Assembly (NCBI GenBank): GCA_030760725.1 | Contig: JASWHV010000008.1 | Coordinates: forward strand, 47,998,057 to 48,062,056 | Reading direction: 5' to 3' | Origin: Neostapfia colusana | Lineage: Eukaryota > Streptophyta > Magnoliopsida > Poales > Poaceae | Length of the DNA: 64,000 nucleotides | In this document: piece after piece, positions 34,692 through 47,039 of the stretch | How the letters are laid out: each line of letters starts with the position of its first letter | How positions within the stretch are numbered: position 1 is the stretch's first letter | Position numbers and translations under genes: made by a program | The notes under the pieces: model-generated | The model's input: the letters and a program-made list of their open reading frames with translations, nothing else | What the model was told of the DNA's origin: nothing | The model's database searches: none

Positions 34692-37600
34692 TGTGGGGAC
34701 CACCCCGTGGTTCACCCACTCCAGGATTCGCATAGGGTGGTGCCGTGCGATGCGGCACCCAACAGCACAAACGAAAAGAATAAAGGATAACATACAAACT
34801 TTTATTTGATATAAAACAGCGGAAGTCTTTTTACAAAACCTATTCATACAGCGGAAGTAATATACATATAAGGCCTCTCATCCTAACTATGCAAAAGTGC
34901 AGCCGTCCAGCCCGGGGACGCTACACACTAGCAGCATGGAACCGGAGAATCACGGCGGCGTGCAGGGCTCCAGCTCGGCCGTGTACCCCGACGGGGGCAT
35001 CGCCTTGTCCTCAGAACCTTCCTCATAACTCTCACCTGCACACAGCTCAAATATTGCAACCGTGAGCACGAAGGCTCAGCAAGTCTTAACCGTCAACCCT
35101 AGGCATGGAACTCTACGTGCAGGGATATGTAAGATGGGAAAAAGAATTTGCAATAAAGACACGCCTATAAGTTGATCCTTACTTTCAGTTTTATAGCAGA
35201 AGATTCATGTGCCTTAGGCAGCCCTCACATTGGAAGTCCACAATCAAACAAGAAACGCTTTCCTCCGATTTGGAGATGCCCAAAGTGGAATATAAACTTA
35301 ATTAGCTCTATATCTACAGCAATCAAGGTATTCAAGACGTTAAGATCAATACATCATTTTCAGTTGGCTTATTTCACTTCTTACTACGTCACAGCGCAGT
35401 GAACAAGCGGGTACTCAAATAACCGCGAGGGACGGTGATTGCAATCAAAACACACCCGGATAACACGTCACATACACCCACTTTCAGAAGCGTGATTCCA
35501 CACCCCTTCCTACTCTGTTGTATGCAACAACCTTTCAAAGGCAACCCAAATGCCGAACCGGTCCATCCGTAACGGGTAGGAGGTCCCCGCGTGGAGTGTG
35601 ACTGTGCCCACCGGCAGATTTACACCTTGCTACCCTCAACCCACTCCTATTTACGGTTGGGTAAGCCTCGACACCCAGGTTAACCAATTACATCGGTTTC
35701 CTGGTTCCCATATGCCAGTATGCATCCGGTACTGTTCGATACTTGTCCAGCAGGGCCGCACACGGACGGTCCTCAACCGACACCAACAGGGCTACGCACG
35801 TGAGACCTCTGCTCACTGCTTCCTATCCCCCTGCTGGGTCTCATTTTCATAACTTAAGCCATTCTCTACCTCTTTTCTTCCCGTGTGATAAGTACTATCT
35901 CGCGAGTAGCTTCCAACTACTCGTCTTCTACCGGGATCCTATACATTAGCATGGCATTCTCTACTCGTCGAGTTTGTAAACTACCCAACCCTCCATAGGA
36001 TTTAAAAGGCTATGCAAGTGGGGTTTCAATCACCCTAACTCTAATGCAAACATTCAACCTAGACATAAATGATACAAATGAAAACTTTATAAAGGTACTT
36101 AAGTGCAAACCGGGGCATGCCTGGTTGCGAGTTAAACGGAAAGTCAGCTTCCGGTGGCAGGACGTCCAAAGGCTCCGGCATATCCTCAACTTCGGTCACT
36201 AAATGGAATGTAGCAAAATAGATGTATAAGTATTAAGGATTTATAAGAATTGGACTTCTATTCATAGCTATTGCTATTTATAATCCTTAATTGGCTTTGG
36301 GATTTTTACAGTATATACTAGACTCTCTAAGGATGATTTGAGCCAAATTTGGAGACATGTCATTGCACAATGTAGCCTTTAAAATTCCTACAAGTACAAT
36401 GCTTCCCTGAATTTTGAGCCCAAATCAGGAGCTTTGACATAGCTAATAGTGGAAGATCTGATTAGGGTAAGTCTCAATGGTTCTAAAAAAATTTGTTTCA
36501 CCATTTTTGGAGCTACCATCAGAGAGATTTGAATTTTTGAACTTAGACAGGAGTTCTGAAAAAGCTTCTGTTTAAATTTGAATTTTCAAATAAAGGCTGA
36601 ACTTGGGAAGGCAATTTGTCCTAGCAAATGACCTCCAATGAAGCCCAAATTTTTACTGGAGATCTGTATCTATGAATAGGATTTGCTACCCAAATTTGGG
36701 AATATTTCATAAAGAATTGCTCCTGTAATAAATCCCTAAAGGATTTACTAAAAACAATTCTACATAAATTCCCTGGCATTTTCATAGCCAAAAATTGGTT
36801 TCTCTGCGAAGTACTTCTCATGAGGAATCCAACAAAATTGGTCTCACTCTTTTTGGAGTTTTCTACACAAAGTTATGGTGTTGCAAAGATCAGCTAAATT
36901 CTGGAATTATTTCTCTAATAGAAACTTCAAATAATTGGGCTGGGCCCACTGGTTTAATTCGGACCAGTCAGATCTTAGCAACACCTGGGGCTACGGGGTT
37001 ATTCCCGTGCAGCCGCACTGGATCCGGCGCCACAAACCGATCCTCGCGCGAACCCGGAGGCTGACCGGTGGGACCGGCCCTCCTTTGTCTTCCTCGCGCT
37101 GCCCGCGCCTCCCGCGGCGGCGCACGCCGGCGAGGCTCGCCGGGACAGGGTTCCTGTGGTCCAAACTTCGTCAAACTCGCCACCTGTGATTTCTACACCG
37201 TGCTGAACACGATGGTGGGGTTGGGAGCCGATGACAACGGCCGGAAAGGTGCCTGCACCGGCGACCATGTCGAACCTTACTTCGGCGACCTCGCTCTCCC
37301 TCAGCAGTGGGTCTTTTGGGCTAGGGTTGGCTCCAAAAGCACCAGTGTCCCATGGACAACACCGACCCATGGCTCGCTTCCCATGGAAACCACCGGAGAT
37401 GGGACCTCACCAGCAACCCGAGCCCGCAAAACTCCGGCGGCAACAAAAACTCGATACCCGGCATCTCTACTTGCTCATTTGAGCTGCTAGAACTTCGGGG
37501 AGATGCGCAAGCCTGTGCTGGAGCTACTGTAAGCTTATCTAGAGTGGAGCTACCCCGAGCACAACGAATTTCTTCGAAGAGTCCTCGGGTTCCTAAAGAA

Positions 37601-38749
37601 CCGCCGGCGCCAAACTTCAAAATACTCGGTACCGGAGCTAAGAAAGCAGGAACTGGTGGAAAGGAAGGAGGAAGGGTTCCTCACGCACCTCAGGGACCTT
37701 TCTGTTGATCGGAAGAGGCCGCAAATCCGTCGGGCGACGGTGTGGCGTACCGGCGATCAACACCGGAGCTCCGAAGGGAATTCCAGCTCGTAGGCGCCAA
37801 CCACCGGTGCTGGTGTTCACTTGAGGCTTCGGGGAGCAGGAGAGAGACCTGGCGCAACGATCCCGTGGCTCAGCCGTGCGAGAGGCACGCCGAGCTCGCC
37901 GGGCGTCGATGAGCCGAAGGTTTCTTCCGCCGGACGGGGGTTTGGGTTCGCGAGGCTTGAGCAGAGCGTGGAGAGGCTGCGGGGTAATGAGGATGAGGGC
38001 AGATACGGCACTCGGCTGCCGCTATAACCGGCCACGCGCGTGAACCGACGTCGGGGGAAGCAGCTCGGTGGACAACGTCGGGCGACGGGCTGCTCGGGAG
38101 CTGGCGCGCGGTGATCACCCGAAGAGGAAAAACAGTCGGTTGGTTTGCTTTGGGTGGCTGACAATTGGGCCCCACTATTTCTAATTCTTATCCAATTTTC
38201 TCTGATATTTTACCCCAGCAACTCAACATTAAAGACTTGACTTCAACCCCAAGTCATAGTTTTAATTTGCTGAATTCAAATAGTTTGAATTTGGGTATGA
38301 AAATTGGATGTGGATTGATCATTTGAATTTGAAAAAGAGTTTGAATTCTCCACTTTATATTGCCTCAAAAGTATGGCAAACCAGCTCCAAATTTTCCAAT
38401 TTTTGGCATGGCTGCTTATTAAAAGGGGGAGAACACATTTGTGAAACCCAATTTTCAAATTGAGGGAATTGGAATTTGCAACTGAATTTGAAATTCAGAT
38501 TAGAGGGCTTTTCCTTTTAATCCCAAACAAATAATAAAACTCCTCCAAATGAGCTGAATTTTGGAAGATTGAATATTTGGACCATGAAGATCCAAGTTGT
38601 GCATTTAGATCTCCATGTTTGGAAGTTTTGGGAAGTCTAGACCCTCACTTTGAACTCACACTTATTATAATTCAAAGTTTTATTCCCCTCATTTTTCATA
38701 AGTGTACATGAGCTGAATTTTTCATGCTACCATTTTTGGGGATTTTACA
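34692..38749 (-). repeat. 5' LTR of D (4058 bp)
   Basis: Minus-strand TGTAAAATCC at 38749 to GGTCCCCACA at 34692, adjacent to the PBS. Mini-ORF exons are 37268-37184, 36198-36121 and 35035-34950, with the palindrome at 35078-35063. The AT-rich first 600 bases and the GC-rich block 36990-38080 hold no supported gene. Confidence 0.94.
34950..37268 (-). CDS. Candidate three-exon acidic mini-ORF in 5' LTR of D
   Basis: Minus-strand exons 37268-37184, 36198-36121 and 35035-34950, again 85 + 78 + 86 = 249 nt and in one frame. Exon 1 ends ACAG|GTGGCG, a normal GT donor. Exon 2 begins after ccatttag and ends CCAG|GCATGC. Exon 3 begins after gtgtgcag. Exon lengths and phases equal those in the 3' LTR and no stop interrupts them. 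This copy is in the 5' LTR and would be transcribed as part of the element leader. Translation is unproven. Confidence 0.42.
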
Positions 38750-38754
38750 CGTGA

Positions 38755-38998
38755 TGACTCTATTGAGGAGGGGCAGGGTTGGGAAGAAGATTACAACCAG
38801 GCCATGGACGAGGTGCATGCGTTGCAAGACCTCGTGCCTCAGGTAGTGGGCCTACCGATGGTAGGTGCCGTACCCGTGGTTTCGGGTATCTCGGCGATGG
38901 GTGAACCTGAACCCGAAGAGGAGGTCATGGATCCTGAACCACCAGAAGAGGTAGCGGAGGAGGATGACCTGCAGGAGGTCGAGTTCTACTCCGAGTAG
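38755..38998 (+). pseudogene. ORF0 of C, 3' part
   Basis: Continues the coiled-coil frame across the D insertion. Reading from the codons before the target duplication stays open to TAG at 38996-38998. The segment is strongly acidic, with clusters such as EPEPEEE and EEVAEEDDLQE. ORF0 of F also ends in an acidic tail and E has an equivalent acidic stretch near its N-terminus, so an acidic arm is a family trait. Confidence 0.75.
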
Positions 38999-39270
38999 TG
39001 GGTTACCGTTGCCAAGTAGGGCATAGAGGGTAGTGTGTAGAAACTTTTGTAATCGGTGACATGTCGTGTAGACAGTAGTATGTGTATAGGTAGTGACGAC
39101 ATGAGCACGACTTCTCGGGGATCCGAGAATAATGTATCTTGTATAAAGTTTATGCTTTATCAATATATGTGAATGTTGTGCAAGTTTATTCATGTGTCAC
39201 TGAAATACCTACTTTCTCTATGGAATTTTAGGAATGACATGTGCTGATCGCTGCTATTTTGAATTTCAGA
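38999..39270 (+). other. Spacer between ORF0 and gag of C
   Basis: No coding signal. It ends gaatttcag, a 3' splice-site-like sequence one base before the gag ATG. Confidence 0.7.
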
Positions 39271-39481
39271 ATGACTCGTACACGCGGCAACACTGAGATT
39301 GGTGGGTCCAGTCAGGGGGGAGAAGCCTCCCAACAGCCTCCCGAGACTTCCTCGGGACAGCAACAGCAGCAACATCAACAACCACCACCACCAACAGTTA
39401 CATTGGCCGACATCGTTGCGGCCATGGCGGGATCATCAGCAGCACACGGAGTTACTGCAAACTTTAATTGCGTATACGTCT
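39271..39481 (+). pseudogene. gag: gag N-terminus of C, truncated by E
   Basis: Starts MTRTRG, has a glutamine run and proline run as in D Gag, then LADIVAAMAGSS. Relative to D (a TELL block follows) two bases are missing near 39447, so the original frame is shifted. Element E interrupts the gene after 39481. Confidence 0.8.
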
Positions 39482-42224
39482 TGTGACACCCGGTTCCAAA
39501 AACAGAACCAAGTTAATGCATATGTGTGCCCAGAATGTTCATCACACATACACATGTAATCCACAAACTGAATTCAGAATATAACCATGAATAAATAAGG
39601 TTTAAGTACTTTATTACATCGACTCATTGTCTCACTCATGAATCTCTAACTTATTCTTGCAGCGGAAGTCTCTAAATGACAGTGGAAATAACTAAACAGC
39701 AGCGGCTCCATCTTCAACTCCACAGGCATGTTGACGGTAGTTCGCACGCCTAGTACTCCACATGGTCCTCGAAGTACTCTTCTCCTGTTGCTGATGTTTA
39801 TGTGATAATGCAAGGGTGAGTACATGTCGTACTCAGCAAGTGCGGGAAAAGTATGACATGTAGCTTACAACAAGGTAGGGAATAAAAAGGCTCATTGCAG
39901 CAAGCAAATTTTATTTCACAAACATGATAAAACAGCAACTATTTCTAAGTGAGTTTAATCCCATCATAATCATGTTATAACAGCAACATTCCTTCATCAT
40001 AATTCACAACTTATCATGTCTCAACCAGCCATTAATCTTTCTCAACTTCATCTCATGCTCATAATATTCATAACCCTCTCATATTCATATAGCCGAAACC
40101 AAACTCAATGTCATGACTCAAAACAGTCCCAAAACCAATCCTAATGACCATAGCATAACCATACCGAACATCCATCCCAAGTTTTCCCTATAATCATGTG
40201 AGTTGTCCAGGTGCTTGTGAACGGAAGCACGGCTATCATGATAGTTTTGAACTCTGAAGAGGTGGCACCACTTTACCCACAAGTTTGTGATTTCGTCACC
40301 CGGCAGGATCGAATCACCATTCTCCCACCCACGGGCCCCCTCTTGTGCGATGCAGTTCCCAGGGCAGTCCCTCTCGACTCCCATTCCCTGCGCCATCCAC
40401 GGTCCATAACAAGCTAGCAACACACCTAATTAGTCAGCTAGGCCGCACCCATATTTGGCCTTGTGGTGGCACTGTTTTCCTGGCATGTGCTGGCATGAAC
40501 CGGTCCTTAGATCTACGACAAATAAACCACCATCTCATTCAGCAACATCCACGAACCAAGCTTGCCTAGATCTCCCCGATTTCATTCTCATTAAAATTAT
40601 CAAGTTCTCATAATCATTATTCATATGAGTGCCGTAGCTAGACATGTTTTAATTCAGCTTCCCATATCCCGTAGATTAAGCGAACCAAAAAGTAAAAACG
40701 ACCATACCCGACTCATCAATTTTCCCGGCAACAAGGATGGATAACAAAACTAGTAAACTCCTATAAAAGGTGTCCCATCAAGTTGACTCAAGCGTACATG
40801 TTTTTGCAAACAAAACAGTTTCAAAACATGGGATCAATATGGTCAAGGGGCAATTGCATTGCTCCCATGGCTCTTGTTGCTCAAGCGTCTCAAAGTCTTG
40901 GTGCTGTAGTTCTTCGTAGATGGCTTCCTGAGCTTGTCCTTCTACTCACGACCACACACATACAAAATTTACAGCAATCAAACATCATGCACAAACTTTA
41001 CTCGAGATGCAATGGTGTAGATGAATGCAAATCCTATGGTGCTGTTTTATTAAACCAGTTTGTATGTGTTCTTGCATGTTTTAATGGGCTTTCATGGGGT
41101 TTTATGATGAACAAGGGTGTAGGGATCAAGTGTGGACGTGGTGATGATCTTGACTCAAGATCTAGATCAATTCCACCGTCAAAAACCGATCAAAATGTGA
41201 TCTGTCCACACGAAAAAGTTTCGGTCCAAAGGGAGCGAAGAAAACGGATGCATAGAAACAGCAACGACATCGTAAGATGGGTAACGAAGACCTACCTCAC
41301 TTCATTTTGGTGGCAGGGCCTCCCTCCTAGCAATGGAAGCAGCGAGGAATTTTTCTATGCAAGATTAGGGCAGGACAGATCGTCGGCTCTTTTCCGGCGA
41401 GGGGGGATCCAACTCGGAGAGTTGGGGGCTAGGGCCTCCAAGTCGCCGACTTGAGAGGGGAAAAAGGGAATGTGGTTGCGGCCAAGGGGGGGTTTTGGAT
41501 TCTATTTATAAGGGGTGGGGGGAGAGGAGAGTCCTACTTCAATTGGAGCTCAAATGAGAGTCCTATTCAATTTGTTTTGGATCTTAACAAACTTATCTCT
41601 TGTGGTGCGGCAGCCTTGGATATTTTATCACCATAATGTGGGGAAAATTCCCCTTTTTGGGAATTGGGGAATTTAAAATTTTTTGGGGAAATTGTGTCAA
41701 TACCCTCAGTACCGGGTACCCCCACGCACGGGAGAAAAAAACCGCCTAAGGACCTCGGCCCCTCCGCATAGGTGAGCTTCGAAGGCACCGCGTGTCCAGC
41801 GGGGCCGGGCCTCCCCTCTCCTCAGAGGCGAACCCGGGGCCTGCCACGCGGCCAGCAGAGCTGGGCCTCGCTCCCACCGCAGGGGCGAGCTCCGAGGGTG
41901 CCACGTGTCCAGCAGTGCTGGACCTCACCCCCTCCGCAGGGGTGAGCTCCGAGGGCGCCACGTGTACAGCAGTGCCGGACCTCACCCCCTCCGCAGGGGT
42001 GAGCTCCAAGGGCGCCACGTGTCCAGCGGGGCCGGAGGAAGTGTCGACAGCGCACTTCGACAAATTGGAATTGGCTCATTTCAGCTATCTTTTTCTCATT
42101 CCCCACCATTTTTATGATTCTTTCTCCATTTCTATGGTTCCTTCCTCCATTTCTACTTCTTTTATAATGCTTTTCTATATGAAAAATGTATGCAATGCAT
42201 GGAAATGAATTTAAGGGTGTTACA
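39482..42224 (-). repeat. 3' LTR of E (2743 bp)
   Basis: Minus-strand TGTAACACCC at 42224 to GGTGTCACA at 39482. Contains about five 57-bp units (42038-41759), TATAAATAG at 41510-41502, mini-ORF exon 2 (40944-40858, last base changed next to the GC donor) and exon 3 (39784-39750), and the palindrome 39835-39817. No other gene. Confidence 0.92.
41759..42038 (-). repeat. 57-bp minisatellite in U3 of E 3' LTR, about 5 units
   Basis: Five units of the same 57-bp repeat as in B. CACGTG is intact in the three units nearest the LTR start. The second unit is diverged. The pol frame of E runs through this array in frame on the minus strand. Confidence 0.88.
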
Positions 42225-43588
42225 AACCTACCCCCCTTAAACTGAATCTCGCCCTTGAGATTCGATAGAGTAGAGAATAGATGAGAGAATTCTGCCTTGA
42301 GATCTTCCTCACGCTTCCATGTAGTTTCGGCTTCCGTGTGATGGCTCCACTGTTCCTTGCACCAACGTATCACTTTGTTCCTCGTGACCCTTTCCTTCGC
42401 GTCCAAAATTTGGACGGGGTGCTCCACATATGTCAGATCCTCTTGAAGCTTGAGCTCATCCATCGGTACTTGTTCTTCCGGTACTATTAAGCACTTCTTG
42501 AGTTCGGATACGTGAAACACGTCGGGTACGTCGGAGAGGTGCGTTGGCAGCTCTAGTTGATAGGCTACTTCTCCTCGCTTGCCCAAAATCTTAAATGGCC
42601 CGATGTAGCGAGGTGCTAATTTGCCCTTGACGTTGAACCATCGTTGACCTCGGATAGGCGATACCTTAAGGTACACAAAGTCTCCTACTTCGAAGGTCAA
42701 TCTTCTTCGCCTATTGTCCGCATAACCTTTTTGTCGTGACTGAGCAGCCTTCAAATTTTCTCGTATTGTTTGAACTTGCTTTTCAGCGTCTTGCAGAAGT
42801 TCAGGTCCAAACACTTGACTCTCTCCGGTCTCATTCCAGAACAGCGGTGTTCTAAACCGTCTACCATACAATGCTTCGAAAGGTGACATCTTCAAGCTGG
42901 CTTGATAGCTGTTGTTGTATGAGAATTCAGCATACGGCAAACTCCTATCCCAACTGCGTCCATGTTTCAAGGCGCAAGCTCTCAACATGTCTTCCAAAAT
43001 TTGATTTGTCCTCTCAGTTTGCCCGTCAGTTTGCGGGTGATAAGCAGATCTGAAATTTAGCCGTGTACCCATGGCTTCATGCAGCTTCTTCCAGAACGTA
43101 GAGGTAAATTGAGAACCCCGATCTGAAACTATCCTCTTCGGAACTCCATGGCGACACACGATTTGCTCCATATACAGCTCGGCTAGTTCTGCGACGCGGT
43201 ACGTGGTTCTAACAGGAAGGCAATGGGCTGTTTTCGTCAATCGATCCACAATAACCCAAATGGAGTTGTAACCCGACCAAGTACGTGGCAATTCGACAAT
43301 GAAATCCATGCTGATGTCTTCCCACTTCCACTCAGGTACTTTCAATGGCTGCAACACTCCAGCGGGTCTTTGATGTTCGGCCTTCACCCTTTGGCACGTG
43401 TCGCATAAGGCAACATATTCAGCTATGTCCCTTTTCATGCCATCCCACCAATAGCAAGTTTTCAGGTCCTTGTACATCTTTGTACAGCCGAGATGTATGG
43501 AATAAAGTGAGTCATATGCCTCCTTTAATATCGTGTCACGGACGTGCTTCACGTTAGGCACACAAATCCTTTTTCCTAACCAAAGCAT
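41822..43588 (-). pseudogene. pol: Integrase and chromodomain-like tail of E, frame continues into LTR
   Basis: 588 codons open. The integrase zinc site has lost its first His (EAYDS where relatives have EAHDS) but keeps CDTC. The catalytic boxes SMDFIVEL, IVSDRGSQFTS and TDGQTER are present. The chromodomain-like tail (VEHPVQILDAKERV, ETTWKREED) is followed by FSTLSNLKGEIQFKGGRFV. The last residues are encoded by the polypurine tract and LTR start. The frame runs about 135 codons through the LTR and its minisatellite before stopping. In A, D and F pol stops before the polypurine tract. Confidence 0.88.
42225..42263 (-). other. Polypurine tract and stem-loop of E
   Basis: Minus-strand GAATCTC/GAGATTC stem (42263-42244) followed by ttaaggggggtaggtt and the LTR start. 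Confidence 0.88.
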
Positions 43589-43657
43589 GCCCTCCTCGTC
43601 TTCCTTGAAATCCTTTTCTATGCCTTGTCGGATTCTTTACTTGATTTCCTTGATTCC

Positions 43658-44929
43658 CTAATCCGTTGCTTGGCCATATCGTATCTCTTGTTCCAGCGAA
43701 GAGTTGAGTTCTATCACTTCCACCTCGTTAAAGAACCCGAGATGTAACCATTCGAACTCCTTGCGCAGCTCGGGCGGTAGCTCCCGAACCGTGAGTTGGT
43801 GACATGCTCCCTTTCGGCTCAACGCATCAGCTACTACATTGGCCTTTCCGGGGTGATAATTGATTCCAACATCATAATCCTTGATGAGTTCCAACCATCG
43901 ATGTTGCCTCAAATTCAGATCCATTTGCCTGAATATATACTTGATGCTTTTGTGATCCGTATAGATCTCACATCGGTGGCCAAGGATATAATGCCTCCAA
44001 ATCTTCAAGGCATGTACCACGGCTGCAAGTTCCAAGTCATGTGTGGGGTAATTCAGCTCGTGTTTCTTTAGTTGTCTTGACGCATTGGCTACCATTTGTC
44101 CTTCTTGCATGAGCACACATCCAAGCCCTTATTTTGATGCGTCACAATATATGTCGAAGTTTTTGCTCACGTACGGGAATACCAAAACCGGCGCTATGGT
44201 TAGTCTTTTCTTGAGATCCTCAAAGCTTTCTTGGCACACTGGTGTCCACTGAAATGCTTTTCCCTTCATTAGCAATTCAGTCATAGGCCTTGCTATTTTG
44301 GAGAAATCCTTGATGAACCGGCGATAGTATCCAGCCATCCCAAGGAAACTCAGAATATCTCTCACACTCTACGGTTGGTTCCACTTCAGAACATCTCCCA
44401 CTTTTCCGGGATCAACCGATACTCCTCTCTCGGAGATGATGTGGCCTAGGAATGATATCTCCTTTAGCCAAAATTTTCACTTGCTGAACTTGGCATACAA
44501 TTGATGCTCTCGCAGTTTCTGCAATGTCAATCTCAAATGTTCTTCCTCGCTTTTTGAATACACCATGATATCATCGATGAAAACCACGACGAACTTGTAC
44601 AAGTACTCCATGAAGACCTTATTCATGAGGTACATAAAGTATGCGGGTGCATTCGTTAACCCAAAAGACATAACGGTATATTCATACGAACCATACCGAG
44701 TTCGAAATGCAGTCTTGGGTATGTAGGACGGCTTAATCTTTAGTTGGAAGTATCCCGACTGAAGATCAATCTTGGAGAAAATTCGGGCACCTTTCATTTG
44801 GTGGAATAGGTTCTCTATACGGGGCAGCGGGTATTTATTCTTGATCGTCACCTTATTGAGAGACCTATAATCCACACACATCCTTTGGGTCCTATCCTTC
44901 TTTCTACGAAGAGCACGGGGGCTCCCCAC
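43658..44929 (-). pseudogene. pol: RT and RNase H of E with stops
   Basis: RT frame 44929-44477 has FSKIDLQSGY and FIDDIMVYS and ends at a TGA (44479-44477) where relatives have Cys before FWL. A TAG near 44370 and a TAA at 44131-44129 (CAA in B) follow. RNase H motifs YCDAS, DLELAAVV, YTDHKS and VADALSRK are intact. The frame ends near 43658 in the RNase H-integrase linker, where the sequence is locally rearranged relative to B. Confidence 0.88.
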
Positions 44930-46801
44930 AGTGACGAGCTTGGGCGTATAAAACCCTTTTCTAGCTGCTCCTGAATTTGCTTCTTAAGTTCCACTAGTTC
45001 ATTAGCGGGCATCCTATATGGCCTCTTCGCTATAGGTGCAGTTCCAGGTACTAAATCAATGGCAAATTCAATGTCCCGGTCAGGTGGCATACCAGGAAGT
45101 TCTTCCAGGAACACATCTGAAAATTCTTGAACCACCGGAATGCTTTCCAATGTTGCTTCTTCGACGTGGTTCAACACTGCCTTCTCGGTTGCCGGTTGGG
45201 CTGACTCTAACTCAATAAGAGTACCGTGCTCATTTATCAACTGCACGCTCCTCTCAGCACATTGAATTACTCCGTTGTGCTTATTTAACCAATCCATTCC
45301 ATGTATTATATCAACCCCTTGGGAATCCAAGACAATAAGGTTGGCAAGAAAGTCTACCCCCTTATTTTAAGGTTTACTTTCGGACATACTATATTAGTCC
45401 TCATCTCTCCACCGAGAGAATTAACCAACATAGTGTGTTTCATGTGCGATATGGGCAGATTGTACTTGGCAACATACTTTGATGATATGAATGAATGCGA
45501 TGCTCCGGAATCAAATAAAACAGTGGCTGAGTTGGAGTTGGCAAGGAACATACCAATCACGACTTCCTCAGCTTGTTGCGCTTCCTCAGCGGAGACATGA
45601 TTCACGTTGCCACGAGCGTATTTCTGCTGCCCACGTTTACCTTGCGTAGCTCCTACATTCGACCGTGGGTTTTGTTTTGGTGCGTTGGTCGGCTGTCCAA
45701 GGCCTTTCTTCAATCATTGACTTGCAAAGTGTCCCGCCTCTCCGCATGAAAAGCATGCTTTGTTGCCCAAAACAGCAGGAACATTGGAGCGAGGCTGGTT
45801 TTGAGCATAGGCGCCCATGTTGGGATGGGGCACAGGAGGCAGAGGCATACGAGGTGCTTGCATAACAGGACGTTGCTGCGGTGGTTGATTAGGGCGAGGT
45901 GGGTTTGCAGGGCAGAAAGTAGAGGCGGACGAGCCATACTGTGGTGCAGCTGGTGGCATGAAACGGGGACGTACATTGCTCCCTTGTGGCTGATATGGCA
46001 TCTTTCTCTTGCCCTCTTGCTCAATCTCATGGATCTTGCTCTCAACCACTATACCTTTATCAACGAGCTTCTGGAAGTTTGCATAATCATTGTTGAGCAG
46101 TTGTACATGGATCTCATTGTTCAATCCTCTCATGAACAAGTATTGCTTCCTTTGATCTGAGTTGACGTCTTCGGGAGCATACCTTGACAGCTGCGTGAAC
46201 TTGTTAAGATACTCATTCACGCTATTCTTTCCTTGGCGGAGACCTTCGAACTCTTGCCTTTTAAGCATCATGACTCAGCAGGGATGTAATGAGAGTGGAA
46301 ACTCTCCTTGAATTCAGCCCAAGTGATTGTCTCCTGGTTGACATGAGCATTGCAGAGAGCGTCCCACCAGTCTGCGGCTGCTCCCATGAGCTGGTGCGAT
46401 GCGGAGATAACTTTCTCCTGATCATTGCACTGAACAATAGCAAGCTTCTTTTCCATGGATTTCAACCAATCATCAGCCTCTATGGGATCATTAGCTTGTG
46501 CAAAAGTAGGCGGTCGAGTCCTCATGAACTCTCCCAATCTGTTGTGAGCCGGCGGTGGTGGCGGTGGCATCGGTGGGAGTGCAGGAACGGGGTTAGGATT
46601 GTTGTTGTTGTTGGCTTGCAGCTGTCCCAAAGTTTGTATCATAGTTTGCATGAGCTGGTTCTGCATAGCCATTAACCGTTCAAGGTTGTTTGCATCAGCC
46701 CCAGGGTTAGCATTTTCAGGAACTTCAACGTGGCCATCCTCTTGTGGTTCAGGGTTGCCACGAACGTTCCTCCTTTGACGGCTGGCGTTTCCCCTCTCCA
46801 T
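44848..46801 (-). pseudogene. gag-pol: gag, protease and RT N-terminus of E
   Basis: The ATG at 46801 directly follows ctctctcacag. Gag has the asparagine run, proline run and EFMRTRPPTFAQ, with WW at the AAADWWDAL block. It shifts frame near 46272 (one base missing compared with B) and continues with RQEFEGLRQG to a zinc knuckle CFSCGEAGHFASQ cut by a stop at about 45715. The protease part (VLFDSGASHSF) is in the 45713-45354 frame, ending at a single C loss near 45357. The linker and RT start (DVFLEELPGMPPDRD) run to a frameshift near 44900. Confidence 0.9.
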
Positions 46802-47039
46802 CTGTGAGAGAGAGTTGAGTAGAATAGAAAATAGAAGTTTAGATTGATCCCCCAACTATATGCATCAAGGTGTATGAACTAAATATCTTCCTTTATTAAT
46901 TTCAGCCTATATGAGGATGTGAACACATGCCGAAGCATCTCACATCTCTCTACTATGCGTGGATGTGGACATTCGCCGAAGCGTCCCACAACTCACACCA
47001 GCACACAAACACAACTAATCATCACAAAAGTTCAACACA
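46802..47039 (-). other. Leader of E, gag-proximal part
   Basis: No gene. It matches the B leader and ends at the acaca target site of F (47035-47039). The sequence resumes at 59518. Confidence 0.8.

Larger units (their letters stand above)
24461..38749 (-). mobile_element. Element D: complete minus-strand Ty3/gypsy element
   Basis: LTRs 24461-28514 (3') and 34692-38749 (5') flank 6.2 kb with PBS, leader, gag-pol, stem-loop and polypurine tract. Flanking duplications are catga (24456-24460) and cgtga (38750-38754), differing at one base. D splits ORF0 of C. Gag-pol has only two obvious lesions. No ORF0 is recognisable. Confidence 0.95.
38750..39481 (+). mobile_element. Element C, right visible part (ORF0 end, spacer, gag start)
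   Basis: Resumes C behind D and runs to the insertion point of E (39477-39481 cgtct is the predicted target duplication). The rest of C gag-pol and its 3' LTR lie beyond E, outside the window. Confidence 0.85.
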
